In this document: positions 34,457 through 43,165 of the stretch, one piece after another
How positions within the stretch are numbered: position 1 is the stretch's first letter
Layout of the letters: every line of letters begins with the position of its first letter
From: an uncultured Elusimicrobium sp.
GTDB taxonomy: Bacteria; Elusimicrobiota; Elusimicrobia; Elusimicrobiales; Elusimicrobiaceae
NCBI GenBank assembly: GCA_937891135.1
Contig: CALAFB010000082.1
Location: 1 to 64,000 of the forward strand
Direction of reading: 5' to 3'
Length of the DNA: 64,000 nucleotides
The notes under the pieces: model-generated
The model's input: only the letters and a program-made list of their open reading frames with translations
Database searches by the model: none
Told to the model about the DNA's origin: nothing
Translations under genes and position numbers: made by a program

Positions 34457-34534
34457 GGTGGATGTAGCTCAGCTGGTTAGAGCGCCGGTCTGTGGAACCG
34501 GAGGTCGCGGGTTCAAATCTCGTCATCCACCCCA
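34457..34534 (+). tRNA. tRNA-His (GTG)
   Basis: Acceptor GTGGATG/CATCCAC with the His-specific extra G at -1 (34457) opposite C73, D arm GCTCAGCTGGTTAGAGC, anticodon arm CCGGT-CTGTGGA-ACCGG with GTG, T arm CGCGGGTTCAAATCTCG, encoded CCA. Its 3' end overlaps the last codons of the convergent recombinase gene, marking the left end of an accessory island. Confidence 0.96.
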
Positions 34535-35434
34535 TATTATATGCTTAGAACTTTTTTGGGAATTTCCCTTAAATTCTAGGCATTTTTTATTTCCAGCCGC
34601 AAAAATATTGAAAGGCTCCCTGTAAATTACCTCTATTTCGTGGTTTCCCAATAGAAAATTAGAGCCAATCTTGCATAATAGGGTGCGTTTTTCGCTAGGC
34701 GGCATACTTTTATAAATAGCACCTATATTACACACCAACTCCAATACATTTATACTTTTCTGACGGACTTCCTGTGGGTTTATTGTTCTATTTTGTATTT
34801 GTTGTTCTAATTCGGCTATTTTAATTTTACATTTCTGTTCCGTTTTATTTACAAATTCCGGCGAATAACCCTTTGAAAAACCTTCTTCGTACAGCCGTTC
34901 TAATTCGCCTCGCATTTTTGCCAGGGCTGTCCTCAATTTACCTAATTCCTTGTTTTCAGCTTTTTCAATATATTTTAATTTGTGGTCCACGGCCTTTTGT
35001 AGCCACGCGGCTACATTAGGAGTAATTGTAATATTTTGTACGCTTTGCTTAAAAAGTGCGTCCAATTCATAATCGTGGATATATTCCCCTTTAGAGTGAT
35101 TACCTTTAGCCCCTGAACATCTGTAATACATATATTTGCCTTTGGCCGGATTGCCAACAATGGAACAACCGCATTTCTTACAATGTAACAGATTAGAAAA
35201 AGGATAATTTTTCTTAGTTAAATGTGGCCTATGAAAGCGGGAGAGGGCCGCATTGGCCCTCTCGTATAAGTCTTTAGTAATAATGGGTTTATGTTTCCCT
35301 TGGTATATCGTATCACCCCATTTGAACGGCCCATAATATATCGTATTTTTAAGGATTTTATGAATAGTGGCTTTGACCACCTTTTTCCCCTGTTTATTAC
35401 GGAAACCGTCACTGTACAACTGGCTGGTTATCAT
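34523..35434 (-). pseudogene. large serine recombinase, C-terminal part (frameshifted)
   Basis: A 303-codon frame holding the recombinase domain (KATIHKILKNTIYYGPFKWGDTIYQGKHKPIITKDLYERA), the zinc-ribbon domain (LLHCKKCGCSIVGNPAKGKYMYYRCSG) and a coiled-coil region. The catalytic N-terminal part lies upstream in another frame (35431-36066), and the two join naturally (SLK/MITSQLYSDGFRNKQGKK), so one base change has split one gene. The stop codon lies within tRNA-His. Programmed frameshifting cannot be excluded but there is no obvious slippery site. Confidence 0.85.
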
Positions 35435-36066
35435 TTCAACGAATAGGCCCCGGAAGCAGACATTTCAAAGATTTTTTTAATAAATGGAGCACGCACAGGG
35501 TCTATATCTATTCGTTTGGTTAATTTGTTATTTAAATAACCAATAGGTGCACACGCAGGGAAAATGCCCTGCTCTGCTTTTTCCTGCATTCCCATAGCAG
35601 TTTTACGAGAAATATCATTGGATAATTTCTTAGCAACCGCCACTTGAACGTCTATCATAAACTCATCGTCGGGACTAGACCAACGGCTATAAACTTTATT
35701 ATCCCGCGAAAAATGGATAATTTTATCATAATCTTTAACCAACTCGGCGATTCTGATTTTATCCATATCATTACGGGTCATACGGTCCAATACATCAAAA
35801 ATAACGTGTTGAACTTCCGAATGCTTCTTCACAAACGACAACATTGCGGAAAAATTAGCGCGTTCTTCCCTGCCCCAAGCGGATTCTGCACCTTTCCATA
35901 TTTTGACAACCTCTAATCCTTGTTTAGCGGCATACTCTAGGGCCATTTTTTCTTGCGCGTCTAGTGAATAACCGTGTTCTTCTTGGCCTTTACTAGATAC
36001 ACGTAAATAAATTACTGCTTTTTTACTAGTTACATTGTGTTTCATTTGCTTTTTATTCTTATTCAT
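35431..36066 (-). pseudogene. large serine recombinase, N-terminal catalytic part
   Basis: A 211-codon frame with the resolvase domain: nucleophile Ser in YLRVSSKGQEEHGYSLDAQ (about residue 23), the Arg-containing DVLDRMTRN, and the helix E region ending in AMGMQEKAEQGIFPACAPIGY. The reading frame ends at a stop overlapping the ATG of the C-terminal half. As an isolated catalytic domain it would lack the DNA-binding zinc ribbon, so integrase activity is probably lost or reduced. Confidence 0.85.
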
Positions 36067-36082
36067 TGCGAATACCTCTCAA

Positions 36083-36289
36083 TTAATTTATGGCAACCCC
36101 TTGTTGTTTGTTCCATTTGTTTAAAAACAGGACAAAATCAACCATTCTGTCTATCATAGCAAGGCATTCTTCCCGCGTTACTTTGTAACCCAGTAGCGTG
36201 CTTAGAAATTCTTGGCTTTCTGCCAAGAACTCTTTTGAGTACGCTTCTTTTGCCCCTGAAGCTAAAATAGGGAATTTGGTGTCTACCAT
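36083..36289 (-). CDS. small island protein, unknown
   Basis: A 68-residue protein immediately upstream of the recombinase (16 bases). Mostly helical, with hydrophobic stretch MIDRMVDFVLFLNKW. No domain is recognised. Small genes in this position sometimes encode recombination directionality factors, but no HTH is visible. Confidence 0.55.
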   Translation of the reverse strand: MVDTKFPILASGAKEAYSKEFLAESQEFLSTLLGYKVTREECLAMIDRMVDFVLFLNKWNKQQGVAIN

Positions 36290-36345
36290 ATCCCCATTTT
36301 AGTGATTAAAAACCTGCCTGTTTAGAAACAGAATGTCGTCAACTT

Positions 36346-37164
36346 TTAGTCTCTTGTTTTTAAGGCAAACATCTTTTTAATTCGTGGCAGGGCCCTCCTA
36401 TACCTAATTCTCATATTCTCAAATTTATCGTTATACAAATCGTGAATTTTATCAAATATTTCCGAATGAGAATATCCGGCTTTTTTTAATTCTAATTGTT
36501 TAACGGTTCGCGCATCCAGAACATACTTATTCCTATCCACTCGCTTGGGTAGATTGTTTTTAATAAAGGATTCCATTTCTTTATAATGTTTCCTAACATA
36601 CTCAATAATTTGGTTTTTAGAAACATAATTATAGATATTGATAGATATAGGTACATACGGACTATTCATCACATCGGAAAAATTAGAATTTACATAGGGT
36701 CGCCAACTAATTTCTTCATCCTGCACAGGGACAACAAACCCATATAGCACCAAAAGCTCACGATTAGTATATCCTCCGGCTCCCATTTTCAAATAATATA
36801 TTTCTTGAATACGCATTCGTTTTTCAAAATACCAAAATTCAAGCAAAGGCTCTTGGTATTCAGGGTCAACGACCTCATCATCCGTTCTAAGGTTATAACT
36901 TTCTTGATATTTCTCACAAAATCGCTTAAAAGGAAGCCCTTTCTTTGGTATTTTAAGATAGGCACGTGATTCTTCAAAATATCGCTCAAAATCTTGATTA
37001 TATTGAAGGCCTTGTATGGTATAAAAAGTATCTTCTGTAGCAACGCAATAATTAGAGTCCTTTCTATATTCTTTTAGTTCTTCATTTGTATAACATATTC
37101 TTGCAGGCTCCCATAACCAAGCATTGTTTTTAACTCGTTTCATCACTACAAAACCAATTTTCAT
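36346..37164 (-). CDS. hypothetical island protein
   Basis: A 272-residue, Tyr/Lys/Glu-rich, probably cytoplasmic protein with no signal peptide or membrane helix. A helix-turn-helix-like segment (DARTVKQLELKKAGYSHSEIFDKI, about residues 217-240) sits in the C-terminal third and a basic tail follows, so DNA binding is possible. AT-rich codon use contrasts with the housekeeping genes, consistent with horizontal transfer. Confidence 0.6.
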   Translation of the reverse strand: MKIGFVVMKRVKNNAWLWEPARICYTNEELKEYRKDSNYCVATEDTFYTIQGLQYNQDFERYFEESRAYLKIPKKGLPFKRFCEKYQESYNLRTDDEVVDPEYQEPLLEFWYFEKRMRIQEIYYLKMGAGGYTNRELLVLYGFVVPVQDEEISWRPYVNSNFSDVMNSPYVPISINIYNYVSKNQIIEYVRKHYKEMESFIKNNLPKRVDRNKYVLDARTVKQLELKKAGYSHSEIFDKIHDLYNDKFENMRIRYRRALPRIKKMFALKTRD

Positions 37165-37242
37165 AATGGCCTCCCGTTTATTAGAATTTCTAAACTCATT
37201 CTAACAAAGTAAGAGGCCGCTTTTAAGAGCGGCCCCTATAAC

Positions 37243-37791
37243 TCATTGTCCTAATGTTAAAACATATCCTATTGCATTTAATATAGTTTTAAATATTCCC
37301 TTTTTTTTAGGTTTCTGAGTTTGATTATCGGTCATTTCTGTTGATTGGGTTGTTTCTGCGGCTTTTGGTGCACCGGCCGTAGAGGAATCATTATTCGTTG
37401 TGACCTTTTCAGTCGCAGTTTTTGTGGAAGTTTGTGTATTATCATCTTTTGCTTTTACTGGTAATTGTTGATAACGCTCGTCCCATTCTTCCCAAGCTGT
37501 TTTCTTCCTCTGGGAATTGAGTTCTTCTATAGATACATCTTTAAGATACTTCATATGGTCGTCATCCTGTTCTAATTGTTTTTCCAAATACTCGTTCATT
37601 TCCTCTTGTGTACGACAAGTTTCGTGTCCGGCCGATTCTGATATACAATAATAAACCGTTTTTCCTATCGTCCGAGTAGTAGCACCCACTATATGCCAAT
37701 TTCCTTGTTCATCTTTTGAGGCACTATACCCCCACGCAAACGACACAGTACTACACAATAAAAGCCCTACTAATAAACTAAGTTTTTTCAT
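37243..37791 (-). CDS. secreted protein of unknown function, island
   Basis: A 182-residue protein with a signal peptide (MKKLSLLVGLLLCSTVSFAWG). It has a Cys pair (YYCISESAGHETC), a charged middle, a Thr/Ser/Asn-rich low-complexity linker (about residues 110-155) and a hydrophobic C-terminal end (FKTILNAIGYVLTLG). The ATG overlaps the stop of the HsdR_N-like gene, so both are translated from one mRNA under leader copy C. No domain is recognised. Confidence 0.65.
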   Translation of the reverse strand: MKKLSLLVGLLLCSTVSFAWGYSASKDEQGNWHIVGATTRTIGKTVYYCISESAGHETCRTQEEMNEYLEKQLEQDDDHMKYLKDVSIEELNSQRKKTAWEEWDERYQQLPVKAKDDNTQTSTKTATEKVTTNNDSSTAGAPKAAETTQSTEMTDNQTQKPKKKGIFKTILNAIGYVLTLGQ

Positions 37792-38597
37792 TTTGTTTCC
37801 TCCGTATTTTGTGTGATTAAATTGCTATTTTCATCCTCTTTTTTGACGGCTACCACCCGAATTTCGGGCTTTTCCGGCTTATTTTTCCTCGTAGGAGTGC
37901 GAAAACCTCGCAAATTTTCGGGCAATTTCGGGGCTAATTTGCGAATTTCTGCCTCAACCGTAGCCGAATCCACCCGAACCCCGGTTTTTCGCCTTAAAAC
38001 GGCGATTATTGCTTTTAACACCTCGTCGCTAAGCATAGCGCGGGCTATATTTTCGGGGTTCAAAGCTAATTTTTCATCTAAAATTTGCTCTTTTAAGTGT
38101 TTAGAAAGAGCCTCGCGGCATAAAGGGAGCAATAATTCCCGGTGTGAGGCTTGACGGTGACTAAGTTCTAAAACATCAAATTCCCAAACAAGAGTCGCGG
38201 TGACAGGCTGGGCTTTAATATCTACATAAAACAACTGCCAGTAAGCCCCATTTGTAAGAATGCCCCAAGGAACATTTAACGTGGCACAATATTCAATCAC
38301 CTGCCGCAAATGTTTGGAAAATTCCTTTTTAGGCGTTCCTATGCGCTTACATTCAAAGACATAAAAGACTTTTTTATCATCTTTAATAACCGCGTCACAG
38401 GAACGACCGTTGTTATTTCCATATTGTCCGAAAACGTGTTCTAGGTCGTAGCCGAAAATATCACACAGCATATCCATAGCCACTTTTTCGGTCGGAGGCT
38501 CTTTGGCGTTTAATTCTTGTAAACGCAAGAGCTGATTTTGATACTTCTTTAAGTTTTCTTTAATACGGGTATCTACCCGAACTCCTAGGTTCATCAT
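37788..38597 (-). CDS. type I restriction HsdR N-terminal-like nuclease domain protein
   Basis: A 269-residue protein resembling the N-terminal domain (HSDR_N) of type I restriction subunits, a PD-(D/E)xK nuclease fold. The candidate active-site residues are Asp in SCDAVIKD and Glu/Lys in VFECKRIG, followed by a helix (LRQVIEYC) and GILTNGAYWQLF, typical of this family. There is no helicase motor, specificity or methylase gene, so it is not a complete restriction system. Lys-rich tail. It is preceded by leader RNA copy C. A defence role is inferred. Confidence 0.75.
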   Translation of the reverse strand: MMNLGVRVDTRIKENLKKYQNQLLRLQELNAKEPPTEKVAMDMLCDIFGYDLEHVFGQYGNNNGRSCDAVIKDDKKVFYVFECKRIGTPKKEFSKHLRQVIEYCATLNVPWGILTNGAYWQLFYVDIKAQPVTATLVWEFDVLELSHRQASHRELLLPLCREALSKHLKEQILDEKLALNPENIARAMLSDEVLKAIIAVLRRKTGVRVDSATVEAEIRKLAPKLPENLRGFRTPTRKNKPEKPEIRVVAVKKEDENSNLITQNTEETK

Positions 38598-38649
38598 ATA
38601 ACTCCTGACTTTGTAGTATTAAAATTGGGAATATGAGAAACGCACTAGG

Positions 38650-38854
38650 ATATAAAAATAGCGGCTGCCACCTTTGAGCCAATGAGACTAACCCAAATAT
38701 AACAGCCGCGGTCTCCCCGCCCCATTGGGACAGGGAAACTCTCGGTACACGCGAGCCGTCGCCTTTGTGTACCTAAATTCGGCTGTTTTTGGAGTCTCAT
38801 TGTGCCTTTGGTATCCCAAAAGCGCTCTATATTCTGCATATAGTTCCAAAAACA
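38650..38854 (-). promoter_or_regulatory. structured leader RNA, copy C (non-pilin gene)
   Basis: H1 CTATAT/ATATAG at 38827-38843 preceded by TGTTTTTGGAA; P1 arms (CAATGAGACT / AGTCTCATTG) at 38793-38802 and 38680-38689; strand A (AACAGCCG) at 38780-38787; H2 arms (GGTACAC / GTGTACC) at 38767-38773 and 38744-38750; H3 at 38713-38735; strand B (CGGCTGTT) at 38701-38708; strand C (CAGCCGC) at 38661-38667, then TATTTTT. The structure is that of the pilin leaders but the downstream gene is HsdR_N-like. Confidence 0.72.
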
Positions 38855-39258
38855 GTTTAATTGGAGCTAAAAATTATCCTTCTTCAGATAAATTCAGCCA
38901 AAAAATTCTTTTTTTTAATTACTCCCCGGATAATACGCCAAATATTATCCTTAATGCTATGATTTAATACAAATAATATACCATTTTACGCCGAAAAGTG
39001 TGAAAATTGTCATATAGTGTTGAATATACAAAGGCTAACATCCGTATAAGGATTGAGGGTAAAAGAGGAAAAGTCGCATCCCCCAAAAATGCTCAAAAAA
39101 TGCCCCTTAAAATGCCCATTTTTGAGGGAGAATTTATTGTATTTAACAGAAAATCATCAAAAATTGTCACGAATTAAAACAATGAAAGTAAATTATGATA
39201 TATGAAACACATACGGGGCTTTTGTATGTTATTTAGAATATTATAAAATATCAACGAT
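38855..39258. other. AT-rich non-coding stretch
   Basis: About 400 bases with no ORF that I can support. It presumably holds the promoters for leader copy C (minus) and for the gene at 39259 (plus). Homopolymer-rich, and lower in GC than the core genes. Confidence 0.4.
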
Positions 39259-40254
39259 ATGACTATTTTAAAACGGAATTCAGCAATACATATGGAAATT
39301 ATAGACCCCGACGCTCCCAATGCCAAGGAACCTATTACCGATTTAATTTCTCTTGGGGAACAATTTTTAATTATTAGGGCCAATGGCGTTTATCAGGCAC
39401 ATTTCCCTGAAGAAATTGATAAAGAAAATACCGCCCCAGATACAAAATCTACTTACACAAAACTTTACTCTGTTGGTAGCACTAACCCCTATTTAACATT
39501 TGGTTTTCTCCAATTTAAATCCTTAGTTGCCTTTTCTGCTCATAAAGAACAAGTTTTTCGTCATTTATGGTACACAACTCGTTACTTACTTAACTGTGAA
39601 GAAAATTTATATTATATTTATAATGAGACTATACAGAGAGGGACTCAAGGGGATAAAATTATAACTGAAAATAAACATAAATCTTCTATTCCACTTCTTC
39701 CGACTATTCCTTTTTTAGATGAACACGTTGCCCAATTTCTAATCAATGCAAAACATTGTTTAATTCAAACATTCAAAATTTTTCATATCATACTACAAGT
39801 ACCTGATAAGGACGCAAATTTTGAAGACTATTATAAATGGTTTGAAGATAGACAGGAAAGATATAAAGCAATCTATTTAACAATCAAAGAAGATATTCCT
39901 TGGATTAAAGAAGTTTCCAATCTTAGAAATGCCATAGAACACCCCAATGAAGGGCAAAATGTAGAAATCCGTAACATTAGTCTCTTGCCAGGAAATAAAT
40001 TAAATCTTCCAAGTTGGAAATATGATTTATCACGTAAAGGGTGCCGAAAACAGGATTATTTTTCCGATATAGTAGCTGATATGAATACCATTTTGCACAA
40101 TCTTCTGTCATTTCAAGAAGATGTTACTGCATTATGTTTAAATCAAGAGTTAATAGATACGAATAGTTGGATTCGTATTTGTAAGAAACAGAATATTTCT
40201 CCAGATTGCAGAGAAAAATTCTTTTTGTTGCGTATATCCGATGAAAGTTGCTAA
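39259..40254 (+). CDS. HEPN-motif-containing hypothetical protein
   Basis: A 331-residue cytoplasmic protein, AT-rich codons. No overall family is recognised, but the segment LRNAIEH (R223...H228) matches the R-x4-H signature of HEPN domains, set in a helical region (IPWIKEVSNLRNAIEHPNEG). HEPN proteins are often RNases or partners in toxin-antitoxin and defence modules. An alpha-helical surrounding (residues ~150-235) supports this. It is encoded alone at the right part of the tRNA-His island. Function is inferred, not shown. Confidence 0.6.
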   Translation: MTILKRNSAIHMEIIDPDAPNAKEPITDLISLGEQFLIIRANGVYQAHFPEEIDKENTAPDTKSTYTKLYSVGSTNPYLTFGFLQFKSLVAFSAHKEQVFRHLWYTTRYLLNCEENLYYIYNETIQRGTQGDKIITENKHKSSIPLLPTIPFLDEHVAQFLINAKHCLIQTFKIFHIILQVPDKDANFEDYYKWFEDRQERYKAIYLTIKEDIPWIKEVSNLRNAIEHPNEGQNVEIRNISLLPGNKLNLPSWKYDLSRKGCRKQDYFSDIVADMNTILHNLLSFQEDVTALCLNQELIDTNSWIRICKKQNISPDCREKFFLLRISDESC

Positions 40255-40515
40255 TTATCCTATCAAAAAGTTATAAAACTCATTGAAGGCAGTACCCCAA
40301 TAATTTTTGCTACAACTTTTTGAGACGGTAGGGCGGTCAAAAGATGTGTTTTTTGACCCATTTTTTTTGTCATTTTGGGCCAAAAAGTCGCAATTACTCA
40401 AAACTAAATCTGATTCTTTTTCACTTAAACAGCCTTTATTTAACTGAGCCGTAGTTTTATTTGGAAGCGGAGAACTAGCCCCATTTCCATTTTTGCGTAA
40501 CGGGAACCCCCAGTT
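40255..40515 (-). pseudogene. open frame remnant without start codon
   Basis: About 86 sense codons on the minus strand ending at the stop 40255-40257 (tail NYWGTAFNEFYNFLIG), bounded upstream by a stop, with no usable ATG or RBS. It may be a decayed gene end or chance. No family is recognised. Confidence 0.3.
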
Positions 40516-40678
40516 ACTTTACATACGTATCCAATTTATTTGTTTAAGTGTACATGGAAAAACGGTTGTCATATGAACCTCCAGGAAGATATTCATTCCT
40601 TAACAACTGTGGTTAGCATATAGATAGCCGTTTGGCACAATACAAACGTGTAATAATGAAATTTCGTATAATATACCT
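40516..40678. other. znuA upstream region
   Basis: Contains AAACGG...CCGTTT and GTTGT...ACAAC complementary segments and GGCACAATA-like sequence at about 40634-40643, vaguely recalling parts of the pilin leader but not its full architecture. TATAAT at 40668-40673 is close to the znuA ATG. An AT-rich GAAATTTCGTATAATAT block could bind Zur; unproven. Confidence 0.35.
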
Positions 40679-41575
40679 ATGCGTAAGCATTTACTTCCTA
40701 TTTTATTTTTGATAGCAGCCGGGGCTATTTGGTGGGCTTCTATTTCCTCCACGTTACGTAATCCGGTGGCCGATAATAATAATCCCGTTGTTGTTGTTTC
40801 CGGCTATGTACCTTACACGTTAACCAAGCAACTGGCCGGGGATACGGTCAACGTGATTATGCTTTTGCCGCCCGGGGCCGAACCACACGCTTTTGAACCT
40901 ACGCCGGGTTCTTTGGTCAGTATGAAATATGCAGATGCTTTTATTTATCTGTCCGACGAACTGGAACCCTGGGCCAAGGACTTGGCCCAATCTGCCGGAG
41001 AAAAAACCCGTATTCTGCCGTTAACTAAAGCCTTGCCCGCAGCCGAAGATCCACACGTATGGATGAATCCGCAACAAGCCCAGTTAATGGCCTATCAAAT
41101 TGGGGCACTACTAGCAAAAATTGCGCCGCAAAACCGCTCCGTTACAGATGCCAACTACTTTAAACTGGCCGATGAACTAGACCAGCTGGACCAAGATTTT
41201 AAAACTGCATTGGCAAATTGTCAATCCCGCGAAGTGGTACATATTGGGCATTTGGCATTTAAAAATTTAACAGATACCTACGGCCTTACTTTAACCGCAC
41301 TAGCCGGTACTTCCCACGAAGGGGAACATTCTGCTCAAAAATTAGCCGAACTGATTCAAAAAATTCAGGCCAAACATATCTCAACTATCTTTACGGAAGA
41401 TATGTTATCTCCCCGTCTGGCACAAACCGTTGCACAAGAAACAGACACACTAATTTTGCCCTTATATCCTATTGAACATATCTCTAAGGATGATTTTAAC
41501 CAAAACATAACCTACTCAACTTTAATGCGCCGCAATTTGGATAGTTTAGTGCGGGGGTTACAATGCAAAGCATAA
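40679..41575 (+). CDS. znuA: zinc ABC transporter substrate-binding protein
   Basis: A 298-residue cluster A-I metal-binding protein with an N-terminal signal/anchor (LLPILFLIAAGAIWWAS). Metal ligands are suggested by PPGAEPHAFEPTPG (His), DPHVWMNP (His), HIGHLAFK (His) and an Asp/Glu near FTEDMLSP. The His-containing GTSHEGEHSAQ segment is a further ligand region. It delivers Zn2+ (possibly Mn2+) to ZnuBC. It overlaps the ATPase gene by 13 bases. Confidence 0.9.
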   Translation: MRKHLLPILFLIAAGAIWWASISSTLRNPVADNNNPVVVVSGYVPYTLTKQLAGDTVNVIMLLPPGAEPHAFEPTPGSLVSMKYADAFIYLSDELEPWAKDLAQSAGEKTRILPLTKALPAAEDPHVWMNPQQAQLMAYQIGALLAKIAPQNRSVTDANYFKLADELDQLDQDFKTALANCQSREVVHIGHLAFKNLTDTYGLTLTALAGTSHEGEHSAQKLAELIQKIQAKHISTIFTEDMLSPRLAQTVAQETDTLILPLYPIEHISKDDFNQNITYSTLMRRNLDSLVRGLQCKA

Positions 41576-42369
41576 TACGGGCTGAAAATGTCGGTTTTGC
41601 GTACACTCGCGTACCCGTACTAGAAAACATATCATTTAATGTGCAAACCGGCGATTATGTAGGGCTTATTGGCCCAAACGGTGGCGGAAAAACCACGCTT
41701 CTAAAAGTATTGTTAGGGCTAGAACAAGGGACCGGAACGGTTTCGTTATTTAATACTCCGCTTGATAAGTTTAAAGATTGGCATAAAATCGGCTATTTAG
41801 CACAAAAAAGCCCTGTTAGTGCTTCCCGTTTCCCCATTTCGGCTGAAGAAGTAGTACTTATGGGGTTACGCGGATGTGGAAGTAATGTCAGCGTTTGCGA
41901 ACTTAAACGCGTACATGAAGCCATGCAGCAAACTCGCACACGTGAATATGCCGGGAAAATTTTTCATGACTTATCTATTGGCCAACAACAACGTGTACTC
42001 TTGGCGCGCGCATTAGTCAGTAAACCCAAACTGCTGATTTTAGATGAACCTTCTACCGCCTTAGACGCGCAAAGCCGTGAAATGTTTTTTAATTTATTGG
42101 GCGAACTCAACCAACAGCAGGGTGTTACGATTTTGCTTATTACACACGATACGGGCGAAGTAGGCAAGTACATTTCCAAATTTATGTACGTAGATAAAAC
42201 GGTCATTTTCTTTGGCACCAAACAAGAATTTTGCCACTCGGCGGCGGTTGCTAAACAATTGGGACCGTTTGCCCAACACACTATTGACCACTTGCATAAC
42301 CACCATGGGCATTGTCCACTAGGGGACGATTGCGAAACATGTGCCCACGGAGGACGCGCCCATGCTTGA
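41563..42369 (+). CDS. znuC: zinc ABC transporter ATP-binding protein
   Basis: A 268-residue ABC ATPase: Walker A GPNGGGKTTLLK (about residues 37-48), Q loop LAQKSPVS, signature LSIGQQQRVLLARAL, Walker B LLILDEPSTALD, and the switch His in LLITHDTGEV. The last ~25 residues are unusual: rich in His and Cys (HTIDHLHNHHGHCPLGDDC, then CAHGGRAHA), probably metal binding. It overlaps znuB by eight bases. The permease and binding protein flank it. Confidence 0.93.
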   Translation: MQSIIRAENVGFAYTRVPVLENISFNVQTGDYVGLIGPNGGGKTTLLKVLLGLEQGTGTVSLFNTPLDKFKDWHKIGYLAQKSPVSASRFPISAEEVVLMGLRGCGSNVSVCELKRVHEAMQQTRTREYAGKIFHDLSIGQQQRVLLARALVSKPKLLILDEPSTALDAQSREMFFNLLGELNQQQGVTILLITHDTGEVGKYISKFMYVDKTVIFFGTKQEFCHSAAVAKQLGPFAQHTIDHLHNHHGHCPLGDDCETCAHGGRAHA

Positions 42370-43165
42370 ATTTTTAAGTTACGGTTTCGTACAACGCGGA
42401 TTGCTAGCCGGCACGTTAGTGGCGGTAGCGTGTGCACTCTTAGGTGTGTTTTTAGTCCTCAAGCGTTTGTCCTTAATTGGGGATGGCATGAGCCACGTAT
42501 GTTTAACAGGCGTGGCGGTTGCATTACTGACTTCTACAAGTCCGGTCTATGTGTCGGTTCCGATTGTGATGGCAGCCAGTACCGGAATTATGAAACTTAC
42601 CCACAAATTTAAAATTTACGGAGATGCGGCTATCGGCATTATAAGTGCAGCAGGGCTTTCTGTCGGGCTTTTGTTAACTGCATTAGCCGGAGGATTTAAT
42701 ACCGATTTACTAGGTTATCTATTTGGTAGTATTTTAACGGTTTCCTGGGCCGAAACGGTGCTATGCGGCATACTGTTAGCTACAGTCCTAACGGGACTTA
42801 CTTTGTTTTACCGCTATTTGGTATCTGCCTGTTTTGATGAACCGTTTGCCCATACGCGCGGCGTACCTGTACAAGCCGTCAACACGGTATTAGTGATGAT
42901 TACGTCTGTAGCTGTGGTATTGGCATTTAAAGTAGTAGGAATCTTTTTAATTTCCGCACTGCTCATTATTCCGCCCGTAGCGGCTCTTCTTGTATCGCAT
43001 ACGTTTAAACAAGTATTGTGGTTAGCGGCCGGATTTGCGGCAGTAAGTGTATGGGCCGGGATTGGGTTTTCATTTTTCTTTAATGTCCCGTCGGGTGCAA
43101 CCATTATTTTAGTGAATTTAGTTATTTTATTAGGGGCTTACTTGTGGGGGAAATATGCCCGCTAA
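42362..43165 (+). CDS. znuB: zinc ABC transporter permease
   Basis: A 267-residue ABC-3 family permease with about eight membrane helices. The start at 42362 (MLEFLSYGFVQRGLLAG) fits the family's N terminus. Characteristic segments are LKRLSLIGDGMSHVCLTGVA and FLISALLIIPPVAALLVS. It overlaps znuC upstream and nth downstream by 11 bases, so the four genes are one transcript. Confidence 0.94.
   Translation: MLEFLSYGFVQRGLLAGTLVAVACALLGVFLVLKRLSLIGDGMSHVCLTGVAVALLTSTSPVYVSVPIVMAASTGIMKLTHKFKIYGDAAIGIISAAGLSVGLLLTALAGGFNTDLLGYLFGSILTVSWAETVLCGILLATVLTGLTLFYRYLVSACFDEPFAHTRGVPVQAVNTVLVMITSVAVVLAFKVVGIFLISALLIIPPVAALLVSHTFKQVLWLAAGFAAVSVWAGIGFSFFFNVPSGATIILVNLVILLGAYLWGKYAR

Noticed and set aside
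40516..40678. An eighth copy of the leader RNA before znuA
   Set aside because: GGCACAATA and AAACGG/CCGTTT are present, but no P1 helix and no A/B/C triplet with a U run could be found.
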